Positions 12,601-24,600 of a stretch of DNA of 64,000 nt are shown here, piece by piece. Made by a program: the position numbers and the translations under genes. How positions within the stretch are numbered: position 1 is the stretch's first letter; each line of letters opens with the position of its first letter. The stretch lies in NCBI GenBank assembly GCA_002633005.1, contig NMRA01000147.1, positions 432,001-496,000 on the forward strand. The letters are read 5' to 3'. The notes below the pieces were generated by a model that ran no database searches, was not told where the DNA came from, and was given only the letters and a program-made list of their open reading frames with translations. Source of the stretch: Phoronis australis (Eukaryota; Phoronida; Phoronidae).

Positions 12601-15600
12601 AATGAACATAATTCAATTACAAAATGAACAGAATTCAATTACAAAAGGAACAGAATTCAATTACAAAAGGAACAGAATTCAATTACAAAATGAACAGAAT
12701 TCAATTACAAAATGAAAAGAATTCAATTACAAAAGGAACATAATTCAATTACAAAATGAACAGAATTCAATTACAAAATGAACAGAATTCAATTACAAAA
12801 TTATTGCTCATAACATTTGATAAAGACGTAGTATAAACTGTTCTCTCCAGTTTCTTCCAAAGCTTATTCGTAACAGAGCAGCTGATAAATGCAAATAATC
12901 AAGATAAAAATTGCCCACAGTGGACTTAAACCTTCTATGAACAGTCCACGTCATGTCAATGGAAGAAATAATACCTGCAGTACACAAGAAATAATACAAT
13001 CCATTTTTCATACTAAACAGGTTGTAAAAACAACCTAATGAAATTAAGACACCAACACCAACCTAACTGGTGCCAAGTTTTCTACCAGCCCCAAACCAAT
13101 AACATCCCCCGAGAACTTCGCACTGTCTCCACCAGGGGCTGCCAATCGCTGGTATTCCTCAGTCAGCGAGGGCAAGTGCTTAGATCTGGGGATCATAGTT
13201 GATATCGAAGAGACAGATGACACTTTGTGTTCAGAGGAGCTTCTTTTGCAGGGTGATGAAGTTGTTGGTCCAGCTGGCTTCTGTGAAAAAAAATTATTTA
13301 TGGTCATGCGAGCTTCTTTTGTAGGGAGATGAAGTTCTTGGTCAATTGGCTTCTGTGAAAGGATTTTATTTATGGTCAGAGGAACTTCTTTTGTAGGGTG
13401 ATGACGTTGGTCCAATTGGTTTCATCTGTGGAGATTTCTTTCAAGTTGTCACAGTTCTGTACCTTTTACAAAATTTCAAAAGAATTTCATTGAAATTCAT
13501 ATTTAAGTCATTTGAAAATAATTCTGAAGGGAACAAGACAGAAAATGACATCATCAACTTTTTTGACAATTACCATTTAAATTGTACTAGACCAAACTAA
13601 TCAGGGGATCAACCTGGCAGGGACATAACAGTTAGCTGAGGAACCTGCAGACCAGTTACAATGAAAGCAACTGCTGTTATGTACCAGACACTTATGAATG
13701 GTAGTTGGACTCGCAAATATGATAACTGCCTGAATTAGTTTTTCTTCAGATGGAGATAAGGAGGCTACACAGTTGGTCTCAGTTGCATCAAATAGTGTTT
13801 TCTACAATTTCAATTTAAAAATCAAGAAAAGTTTTACCAAAAATGACAAACCACACAAATCACAGTATCCTTTAAGTTTAAAAAACAAAAGACTAAAACA
13901 TTATATTGAAGATTGTATAATTTTGTAACTCCTACAGTCATTTCACCCTCTCCATGTCTGGACATGTGATGCGGTCCCCCATTAAAATTCCACTGCATTA
14001 TTCAAGATTATTCAGGGGTATAAGGTCTCTCTAGCGTACAGTTGTTTTTGTGGGAAGCAGTGCAAATTATTATGTCAGCAATGACTTCAATAGTAAATCT
14101 TTGAAGTGTGGTAGATAAATGGTCTGTGCAACAGTGTGCAGGATTCCACACAAAAGACTACTGGGAACGATTACAATAGACCAGACTGATTTGCATTGGT
14201 AAAGCTGGAGTTGAAACTAAATCAGAAATTTTTGTAATGCGAACGGACACGTTCAATTTCAACCATAGGTCATAAACAGTTCAAGAAAAGATAAACTAAA
14301 CCTTAACGGAAGGAAGCTTGACAAAGGACTCGCTGCATCGGTCGGCAACCAAGTGAATGGCACGGTTGCGATTACGTGAATCTCCAGTAACCTCAAACAC
14401 CACAATGGAGCTATCGTTGGTTTCTGAAAATCAACGAGAGAAAAATCACTTCCATGCCTATTCATTATAGCATCAACATTTCATATCTAAACTAAATAAA
14501 ATGCCATGAAACAAAGCATCAGCTCAAAATTAACTTAATTACACCAAATAATCTGTCACTGAAAAAAGGTTTTTCATAGTCTCGTTGAAGGTATGGTATA
14601 AACAGCACTTACTCAGAGACTAAAATGTTGTGATTTCATACGTTTTGGACTACTCTCTACAGTCCTTTGTCACCAACTGATGACGGGATGTCCAGGTTTC
14701 CTGCCGTTCTGTATGACGTCGTTGATAAGTGGAAGTTGCAATCCTTGATCTCAATTCATGGCAGGCTTGTTGGTCTTGATATATAAGGATTCCTTAACCT
14801 TCCTTGAGAACCAGTTCTCCTCTTTATGTGGCAAACATGCCAAGATCCTGGCTAAAGAGAACTGGTTCTCAAGGAAGGTTAAGGAATCCATATATATCAA
14901 GACTAACAAGCTTGCTATGAATTGAGATCAAGGATTGCAGCTTTCGCCTATCAATGACGTCATACTACTTCGGGAGAACAGAACGGCGGGAAACCTGGAC
15001 GTCCCGTCATCAGTCGTTGACAAAGGACTGTAAAGAGCAGTCCGAAACATACAAAACCACAACATTTTAGTCTCTAAATTGATTCTACTTAAACCAATCC
15101 CATGCAGAGTCAAAATGTGTAAAAATTTGCAAACAAAACCAAAGTGCAGAAAACACTTTGAAAGTTAATGCCAAAGAATGCAATGGCATCTTCACACAAA
15201 TAGTTGATAGCAACGAACGGACAAGTTGCACTTTAACGGGAAATTTCCGCAAATTATTCAGGCTACATTTTGGTCAGGTGGGGCTGATGAACCCTGGCGC
15301 CACCTGGCTACATAATGACGAACTGCATTACTTTACAGTATGCTCCATCACAGAATACTTCTGATATGTTTTAACAAACCAGGGATTCTGGCGCACCTTG
15401 GCAGTTTAAACAAAATATGTAGTCGCTGCCTCGCCAGGTGTGGCGTGACACCAGATCACATGATCAGTCGATATTGCTTAGAGTAAACAAACCCCCGGCA
15501 AGCTTGGCAATGAAGGAAGTGATTCTTTACCTGCCAGTTGAGTGATGAACGTCGAAGTTGCAGCCGCAATAAATCCAGTAACTTTGGGTATGAGGACAGC

Positions 15601-18600
15601 TACATGCATCGTAACACAGATTAGTAACAGTTCAATGACAGCAAAAAATAACAATTCCAGTATCCGCATTGCATTTATAACTGTGCACTAGATGTGTCAC
15701 AGTTTCAAAACATGTTAAACATGTCAATTCAAATCCGCCCATCATTTAACGTTACCGACACAGGATCAATCAATAACTCTGCATTCATCCAAATCCACAA
15801 AACATGCAAAGTAGATCAAATCCATCTTAAACGGGGCTTGTCCTGTCGTCTGTGTGCCAAATTTCATGAAAATCCATCAAAAAACTTGATAATATAGACG
15901 CTGAAGTTGGCCAATTGTGAGATTTATCAAATAATCACAGAAAAAAATCAAGAACCCTGGGAATCGAACCACAGGTCTCTATATTGCTGGTCTAGTGCTC
16001 TTACCACTGAGCTACTGCAGACCCGATATCTATGCAATTACTGTTTGCAGCCAACTGTTGTGTCGCCCATACCATGAGCAGCGTCTCGTCTTTTTGACAC
16101 GAGATTTGGACACAACATTTGGCTGCAAGCAGTAATTGCACTGATATCGGGTCCTCATTAGCTTAATGGTAAGAGCACTGGACTGGCAATCTAGAGACCT
16201 GTGGTTCAACTTCCAGTTGGGGTTCCTGATTTTTCTGTGCTTATTTCATACATCAAAAAACTTGATAGATATGAAGATAAATGCAAAGAAAAAATGCTGC
16301 TAAGGACTTTCCTGGAATTCTTATTTAACCCAAAATCCACATCAGTTGTACTATTCTAAAAAAACATATTCATATTTCATGAAGATCCATCAACCAACTT
16401 GGTAAATATCAAGTCAAAACAATCGAACCTGTCCGAAAATCTTCATCTGTCATGCACTTCCCGAAAGAAACACATATGCCAGTTTTCATAACGATCCTAA
16501 GAGTAGTTTGAAAGGCACATGCCAAAAACTCAAGAAAAGATAAAAACGGTCACTAGGTGACCTACAAAAAGTCAAATCCAAGTGAAAATAGGAAGGTGAT
16601 AGCCAATTCTCATGAAAATCGGATTCTGTTAAGGAGCTCTGAAGACACAGAGGAAGACATAAAAAATGTCAATAGAGGGCACAATGGCAGTCAAATATGT
16701 CACATTTTAGAAATACACTTGCCAAAATTCACAACAATTCTGGAAGCGCTGCGGATGCGAAGAAAAGCAAAACTGCCATTAGGGGGCACCATTCAGATTG
16801 ACACACACAGAGTCACACACACACACAAGCCAAGGAAAGCACAAAGTTCTTCAATGTCTAAATTAGGAAGCATCTCCTACCAACTTGTTTCACCATGCAG
16901 TTTCTAGAGCAAGGCTCACTGATAACCACTGAGTTATTAATCGCCTTAAACGCACACTTGCTTCCAACGAGTGCAAATGGACATGTGTAGGCATAGGTTG
17001 CAAAGCAAAGCTCCATGGAATAGTGGCAAAAGATCAGCATGTGCAATATAATAAATTGTATACCAAATGAAAACTCTTGAGCTGCTCTACAACAAAGAAA
17101 ATCTAAGTGGAACACCTTTTTCCAGAGCGGACAATCTGGCCTTACGCATACCTAGATACCAGACGTTATCTGTGATATGACCTCTCTATCATGCAAATAT
17201 ACTACAGAATAATATTGGCAACATGAAAGTTTGAAATAAAAGAATATAAGATCAGATAAGATAGAATGATAAAATGTAGTTCATTTATTTGCAGCACGTA
17301 ATACAAAAATTTGTTGTCGCAAACAATGTTTGACCTACCTGAGTGAGGCAGGGTGTACATGGTGCAATTTAGAGGAGACAATGAAAAGAATAACACATCG
17401 TTATCTTATATTTTTTTGTTTTATCTAATCTTCTATCCTATCTCATCAAGTTTCTTATATCATTAACATATTAATGTAAACACTAGGAAAGGTAATCACG
17501 CATAACGTCTGGCATCTGGGTATGCATAAAATTGTCCTCCATCTAGAAAATGGTGTTTCACCAATTGAATTTCTGTTGACTCTTGGTACGTTATAGAGAA
17601 GCGCAAGAGCTTTTATTTGGTATAAAACTTGTTACTATTACAATTTCTTTTTGTAACGCCCCATTTCAGCATAAATAGACAAGACTACAGTCTCCACTGA
17701 TATATGAAATGTAAATGCAATGCCACACCTTTTGATCTTACCTGTGTTATAACAGATGCTTTGAAAGAGACAGAGAACAGAAATAAATTAATTTTGTCTA
17801 ACTGTAATAAAATAAAGAAAGTCAGCAATTTCTTTAAAATTTGGTATGGTGATTGGGATTTGGCTGTCATTTTCTTTCTGCCAAAATAACCATTTCATAA
17901 AATTGCTCTCATTTCCGCTTGCCAGTATGGTTGCTGAGGTAAGTCCCTGCCTTCATTATCTACCCGACATTCAGCAAGAAAATCAGCAGAACTTTTTGGG
18001 GTTAGAAGTCATTTAAATGGCTGAAACATTTTTCTTCATTGAGGTTGACAAATACCTGCTGTTGTATGTAGTGTAATTAATAGGAAATCCTAAAGTATAT
18101 GTTGAATCTACGTATCACCATATCCAGGAACTACCATAAAGAGCATTCAGTAAATTGGATGGATTTCTCTACCGTATATGACAATAATTGCTTTTGATGG
18201 CTGCATTTGTCATGTGTATTTGAACCAAATGTCAGTTGTGTGAGAATGTTTCGAATCCAAATTTCACAAATTTTACAGAAATTGTGAAAAAGGGGCTTCA
18301 AAGAGCTTGAGCAAGACCAGTAAACTGTAATATGCTTTCTGCCCATTCACTTACTATCAGTGCGAGAGTTTGAGCAAGTGTCCAATACATTTAAGTAAGA
18401 AACACATGTCACTGTTGTGTAGTTAACAAATTCTGCACACAAAAGGGGCGACTGCCAAAGTTTCTAATGAAGACCAGCGAATTCAAATATAAATGAAGAA
18501 TATGACTTTTCTGTTGATCCCCTAGTTCCTCAAATGACCCCCTAGTATCATGGAGCCCCTGGTTTTCAACTAGCCCCTTGGGGCTCCCATCAACCCTTGG

Positions 18601-21600
18601 GTGTCAATCGATCACTTTGCCAAATACTGGGCAGAACTTTGATGTAAACATGTGTTCAAACAGAATGACCTCGTATGACTGGCCGGAGTTGAATCACTTT
18701 ATGCAGCTGAGGCAAAGCCATTAGGATGCCTTTGCGAATTCCTATCCAAAATGGCCGATATGCCATCCAATTCATTCACATGCAAATGGGCGTAATTAAG
18801 GCTGGTCTCGTATTGCCACAACTGATGATCAGTTCAATAAAACGAATTGCTGCCCAAGGGCACAGAAACAGTATGGACTTACTTTCAGCATCTTTCCTGG
18901 ACACACAAAACAGTGTACTCTTCCTGAAATATTGACCAACACAACAAATTACTAAAAGTTTGTACCGCTAACTACATATGCGTCAGTGTGACAGACCACA
19001 AGAAAAGTCATTATTTAACAATATCCCAAAAACAAGAAAATAAATGAGACTTCAACTGAAAGTTTCGTAGCTGGGGCCAGTGTGTCATAAGATTGTTTTC
19101 AAATATATGCCCGTTAATTAAGTCCAGGGAATGCCAGCCAACACAGACATTAAACAGTACACAGTCATTTAAACTGGATTGTGGAAAGTAATACTTGCTT
19201 GCCAAATAATATCCAGCGCAATTGACCAGTCGCCAGGAATTTGAATGACGGCTTAACTGACCAATCACAATGCAACATTCTTGACAAACCTTCGTTCCAA
19301 GCCGCCATTTTACCCAACAAACAACCCTTTGTCGTGTAAAACTTATTGAATGTTTGTTTGTTGACTTTTCGCAAGGGGGCGGAGCTTGAGATACGGCAAT
19401 TAGACAGGTTCACGTGTGGCGGAAACACTTTCTAGAAGTTTCAATGGCGAAAGCGCTGAAGCTTTAACCACACAGACGAGCTGTTCGCGAAGTGGAAATT
19501 TCAGGGCTTGGAATGACCAATGACAAAAAAAGCGGAAACTTTTACGGCCCAAATCATGCCCGATAACCAGCCTTGAAATGTGAACCTTTCCCCGAGAGGA
19601 CTAAAAAAAAAACTAAAAAAAACGTTACCACCATAAGTAGCATGCGTCTGCGTCCTTTTAGCTCACCCGTCCACTCCCAACCCACACATTTTTGGCTGCA
19701 GAGCGGTAGTATTTGTCGCCGCGCTTAACAATAACACGAGACGCCATTGAAAATCACACCACGCTGTCCCAGATGCCCCGGCAATGTTGACAATTTACGT
19801 TCCTCCGAAACATAAAGAGCAACTTCCGCTTTTCGAGGTGAACGTCGTCTGCAACGCCGCGGTAAGAAAGGAATTTGCCGCGGAAATTTTATATCAAATC
19901 CGATTTTTTTACGCGGAAATATTATAAAAAAAGCGGAAAGCACATTTGAAAAAAGCGGAAATCCGCGTTTCCGCGGAAAATTCCAAGCCCTGTAATTTTC
20001 GTTAGCACTTCATTTCCTTACCACCAGAGTCGCTCCTGAGTAAAACTTTGATGTCATAAAATGTTCGCTCTCGTGCATGTCAATCCTTTTAAGTAAGCGG
20101 TCTGGCTATAAAAGTGCTAGTAAAAACGTTAGTAGTTTTGGCGGAGTTCAAACCTGCATCAAAACACCAGCAAAAGTTCACACAGTTATAACTGGCACTT
20201 TTGCTGATAGCCAGCATGTGAACCAGGTATTAGAGCTAACCTGACAAAGACCTTATTTAGTCTAATAACGAGTCAAACATGCTCAATTAAAAAAAAACGG
20301 AACTCTTAATTATAGCTTATGCCACAATGGAGAACTGCAAACTTACTTCTTTGCAGCGGCGGGCCTCGTGCGCTTCTCTCGGTCCATTCGTAGGGACTTT
20401 CTCCACGCACCGCTGATAATATCGACCACAGAGTTATCTGAAACCGAGGCAACACTTGCCACACTTTCACGGTCCATCTCACTCGACGTTACGCTAGACA
20501 CATCGATATCTTCAGTAAAACAATCCCTATGGTAAAGTTCATTTTCCACCTGTACGGTGAGTGGTTTCATGCCTGCACCTACAGTGTGGCAAGAGTTTGA
20601 AATAATTTCCCTGGCCGTGCTCTTTTTATTAGACAGAACAGACTTTGTGATGCTCAACTTCACGGGAACAGGAGCATTTTTGGATTGCCACTCGTTCACT
20701 TTCATGCAACTCTTTTCAAAGGAATCCACCCACGGAATGTCTGAGTCATCTACATCGGCATTAGAAGCGGTAGTGATTCTGCGGTCATCAGCGTAAGTAC
20801 TGGACACCACACGGCTCTTTGTGATGCCCGGGACTACTTTAGCAGCTGAATTAATTACCTCACCAGCTGATTCAGGGATTTCAGAGACGGCTTCATCAGG
20901 TTTCATAACAGAATTCTTCAAGGACGGATAGCTCTTGCATAGAGAAATCTGGGCTGACCAATTCTTGTTTGAGTTATTCGCCGAGACATAACCTTGTTTG
21001 TTTGACGGCAATGCAGATGGCGCTAGATCAGTGTTATCCTCTAAACTGTACTGATGTGACCATTGTTCACTGACACACTGTTCACCAGAGCCATTCCCAG
21101 AAGTGTTCCTGAGATTCTTCTCAAATGGCCAACAGGATGCGCCACCTGTGCTGCACCATTCCGAACGCACTGAAATATTACTGTCACGTGCGTAAGATTC
21201 TGCTGAGCACCTAGACGCCAAATAATTGGCTGAACCCAGAGGCTCAGATAACTGTTGCCTAGCATGAAAAGTACGTCCCTCAGATTGAGTACGGCGTTGG
21301 TGATTTGTCTCCTGAAGTCACAGAAATAACATTTACCAAATATCAAATCTGGGGTGTAACAGAAACCAGCAGAAATCAAATCAGAGAGTAAAGCTAGAAA
21401 AGATTTCTTAAAATGCAGTAACTTCTACCATCCTGGTTATGGCAGAGAAAACTCATCATTGCTGCCAAGCATCACGTTTTTTTGTTCTGAATATGTCATT
21501 ATAACATTGATGCAGGCCATACTTGTCTGTGTTAATGCAGAGGGCACTAAACAGGAATTAAAATTAAAAACTCAGGTAGGTTGGGTTTTAAAGGGGAATA

Positions 21601-24600
21601 CAAAAATTTTTGATTAACGTTTAATAAAAATATAGATCCCCGATTATCTTGGAGACACATTTTTTGCGTCAATTAATACTCCCCTAGTGATTATTTACGA
21701 TATCTATGGAATAATAAAATGTGACTGATGGCCCACCCCACATCTTGGTTCTGCATAATCACTTTCATTTAGGAAACGCAATTTCCCCCATTCGTGTTTG
21801 CTCAATGGATGTGAGAGTAGAACCAAGATGCAGGCCTTAATTTGTCTGGGCCGGTGATGTCACTTCCTGTTGTTACATGAATAGTAAATTCATGACAAGG
21901 GTTCAGTAAATAATAAGAAAAAATGTCTGACCCAGAGATTTGTATTTTGAGTACTAAATGTAACATCAAAAACTTCCACCTTTTGGCCGAGCAATTGACA
22001 CGATTAAGTGAAACTACAGAATAATCATTTATGCTCCATAAAAACCGCAGTTCGATTGGTGCTTAAACTTAAACACTGCTGTTATATTCAATTAAGTTTG
22101 TTTTGTTTAAAGTTTAATACGTAGGACCCTCGAAAAACTCCAAACTTGTCCAGAACATCATGTCTCAGAAATGGGTGTTTGGATTCACATGAAATTTTCA
22201 AATACTGTTTTACGCACCGTCCTCCAAAACTGTTAAGAATTGTTTTTAAATTCACTTTTACACGAGGGCCTAATAAAATGGCTCTTTGATGATTTCTGTC
22301 AATTGGTTCTCTAGATAACATCCAGAAACACACTTCCTCACACATGTACCGAAAAAGCAGCTTGTAGAGACCTTAACTGCCACTAGGGGTGCTGCAGGGC
22401 TCTTATCAGCAGGAAAATCGACTTGTGCTGGCACATTCCCATCACATAGCTCTCTGTCAAGTTTCACTTAAAACCGTCAATCGGTTCTCTACATGTCACC
22501 TGGAAATGCTCCCCCCAAAACACTTAAAGCCCCACCTCTCTGGCCCTGGGGGACGGGACAATTGAAAAGTGCCTCCACTTTGTGCCTAATTTCATCGACA
22601 TCTGACCAGGGTTTTTTGAAATATCGATCAGACACCCACAACAATATGCAAATTAACACATATGCTTTATGTGGGCAAATTAAAAGTAATTCTGCTGTTA
22701 AATTCTATAATACAGTGTACTAAGTGTACTAAGAGAATACTCATACATTAGTCAAGGTCTTTTAAACTGGAAGGAGGTTCATGCAGAAATCATGTATGAA
22801 GTCTAGAAACTATGCAAAATGAAAGATCCTGCAACACTGGAACAGCTGACATGCACATATATTCTCGATGCTCAGATTGCTAGGAGCGTAGATCGTACTA
22901 GCCGACACATTCCCGTATATTTGCCATGGACTATGACTACTTATGGTTGGTTTTTCACAAATTAGATATTGATTTGTTAACGACAGTCTTCAAAAGCTGG
23001 TATAACTAATTAATAATCACCTCTGAAATCCTAAGCACTCACATTTTCCAAATATTTCTATTCTCTTAGAGGCTTATTTATAGTTAAGTCATAGTGACTT
23101 TGCCTCCATAGGCCGTGTAGGCCCATTTGTATCGGTTATTACTTAATGTTTGCAAATTTTTGTAATAAGTCAATGATCTGGGTGGAATCTGAAGTTGACG
23201 AAGCCTACTTTTGTACAATTTGTCGATTTCCCCGGAATAAGGCTACGCATGGGAGCACAACTTTCCATTGAGATGACGTTTTGCACATACAGGACGTGTA
23301 CTTTGAAAACAAAGAATGTTGAAACCACCGACATTTATGGTACTTCAGTCTCAGCTAGTTCACAATTTCTGATTTATGGCTTGGAATGAACCGAGTGTTA
23401 GCTAGTGATGTTTCGTTGAGAATAGGCTCAACAATTTAAGCTGGCTTGTCAAGCCGGATTATAGCCTATTTAATGCGCTCGTCATGGTCTCCAACAACAG
23501 TGAACTCATAGCCATTTCGATGTGCAGAAACTATTTCTAACCTGAACGAGGAGCTAGTTGAACTTTGCGGTAAAGTGGTCTAAAACATGTTTATTTGACG
23601 GCCAGAATGCAGGTTCATAGCAGCTGCTGTTAGTCCAACTAGCAGTTCACTGTAGCACGTCCCGAATACCTATTCTATGGGAGTATACACCCAGAATTTA
23701 GGAAGGAGCAGAGTACACGTTATTGAGTGATGGTTATGAAATCTTTGAACAAGATCAACGCTGAGCAATGAAATGTGCCCACCACTGCAACTCAAGCGGT
23801 GTGCTTCTAGTGGTGTTTTATAGAATCCCCAAAAGACCATTAGATGGTGAAGACTACGTGGAAACCATCCCAAATTGCAAAGGTGCTGTCATCTTCATAA
23901 TAGAAACTTGTTTGCCAAATTTAAAAAAATCAACTAAAGATATAGAGGCAAAGGTAAAAAGTGAAATTTAAACTAGGGGGCACAGCAGTAGACAGAGCCG
24001 TCCAAAAAGTCATAGCAGCCATTGTCTCCTCTATAGGAAAAACCTGCAAAAAATACAAAATCGCCACTAGGGGACGCCACAGGTGTCAGACAAATCCAAA
24101 AATCAACGTCAGCTATGGTCTGCTCATCAGGAACACAACAACTATGATTCATAATATTTAAAGCAGTTTGGTGCTATAAACCTAATAATAAAAAATGGCC
24201 ACTAGGTCCTGCAGAATATGTCGAATCCGTCCGAAAATGGAAAGGCATATTTATTTCCCATCAATGTCAGCCGTAGTTTTCCAATCAGAAATACATCTGC
24301 ACATTTTCATAATGATCCACTGAGAGGTTTGCACATGGAATTGTCACCAAGTGGCGCAGAATGCATCAAATCCGTAAGAAAACAGCTAGAAACCCAATTC
24401 TTTTACTACATGAAAACCCATCACATAACCTTAAAGATACAGAGGCCAACAAAAAACTAAAATTGCCAATAGGGGACAGAGCGGTAGTCAGATTGCTCCG
24501 AAACTTTTCATCTACTGTTGCAAGCTTTACAGGAACACATCAGCCAAATCTCTTAACGATAATACCAGAGGAGAGGTTTAGGAAATACTACCGTGGACAC

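Larger units (their letters stand above)
15925..16250. mobile_element. Double-headed tRNA-derived SINE (inverted repeat)
   Basis: Two tRNA-like heads point outward from a palindromic core: minus-strand head 15955-16026 and plus-strand head 16149-16216. Arms share CAATTACTG, GGCTGCAA/TTGCAGCC and GATATCGGGTC. The core near 16070-16110 contains TCGTGTC/GACACGAG-like text. A half copy occurs at 39060-39240. RNA polymerase III A and B box motifs are present in both heads. Confidence 0.65.
14424..18882. other. Intron 5: repeats, otherwise nothing recognised
   Basis: Contains the Penelope palindrome, a double-headed tRNA-SINE at 15925-16250, and CTCF-like modules at 16380-16850. The remaining 17.0-18.7 kb is AT-rich with no exon candidate except the microexon. 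Confidence 0.5.

Noticed and set aside
12528-12801. CRISPR array
   Set aside because: Units are head-to-tail without unique spacers, inside a eukaryotic intron; it is a minisatellite.
13044-13415. Whole 123-codon frame as one exon
   Set aside because: The upstream two thirds are decayed copies of the acceptor and exon start; phase with exon 6 fits the nearest acceptor best.
15955-16216. Functional tRNA genes
   Set aside because: Acceptor stems do not close, anticodon stems have mismatches, and the same heads recur in a repeat family with shared flanks; they are SINE heads.
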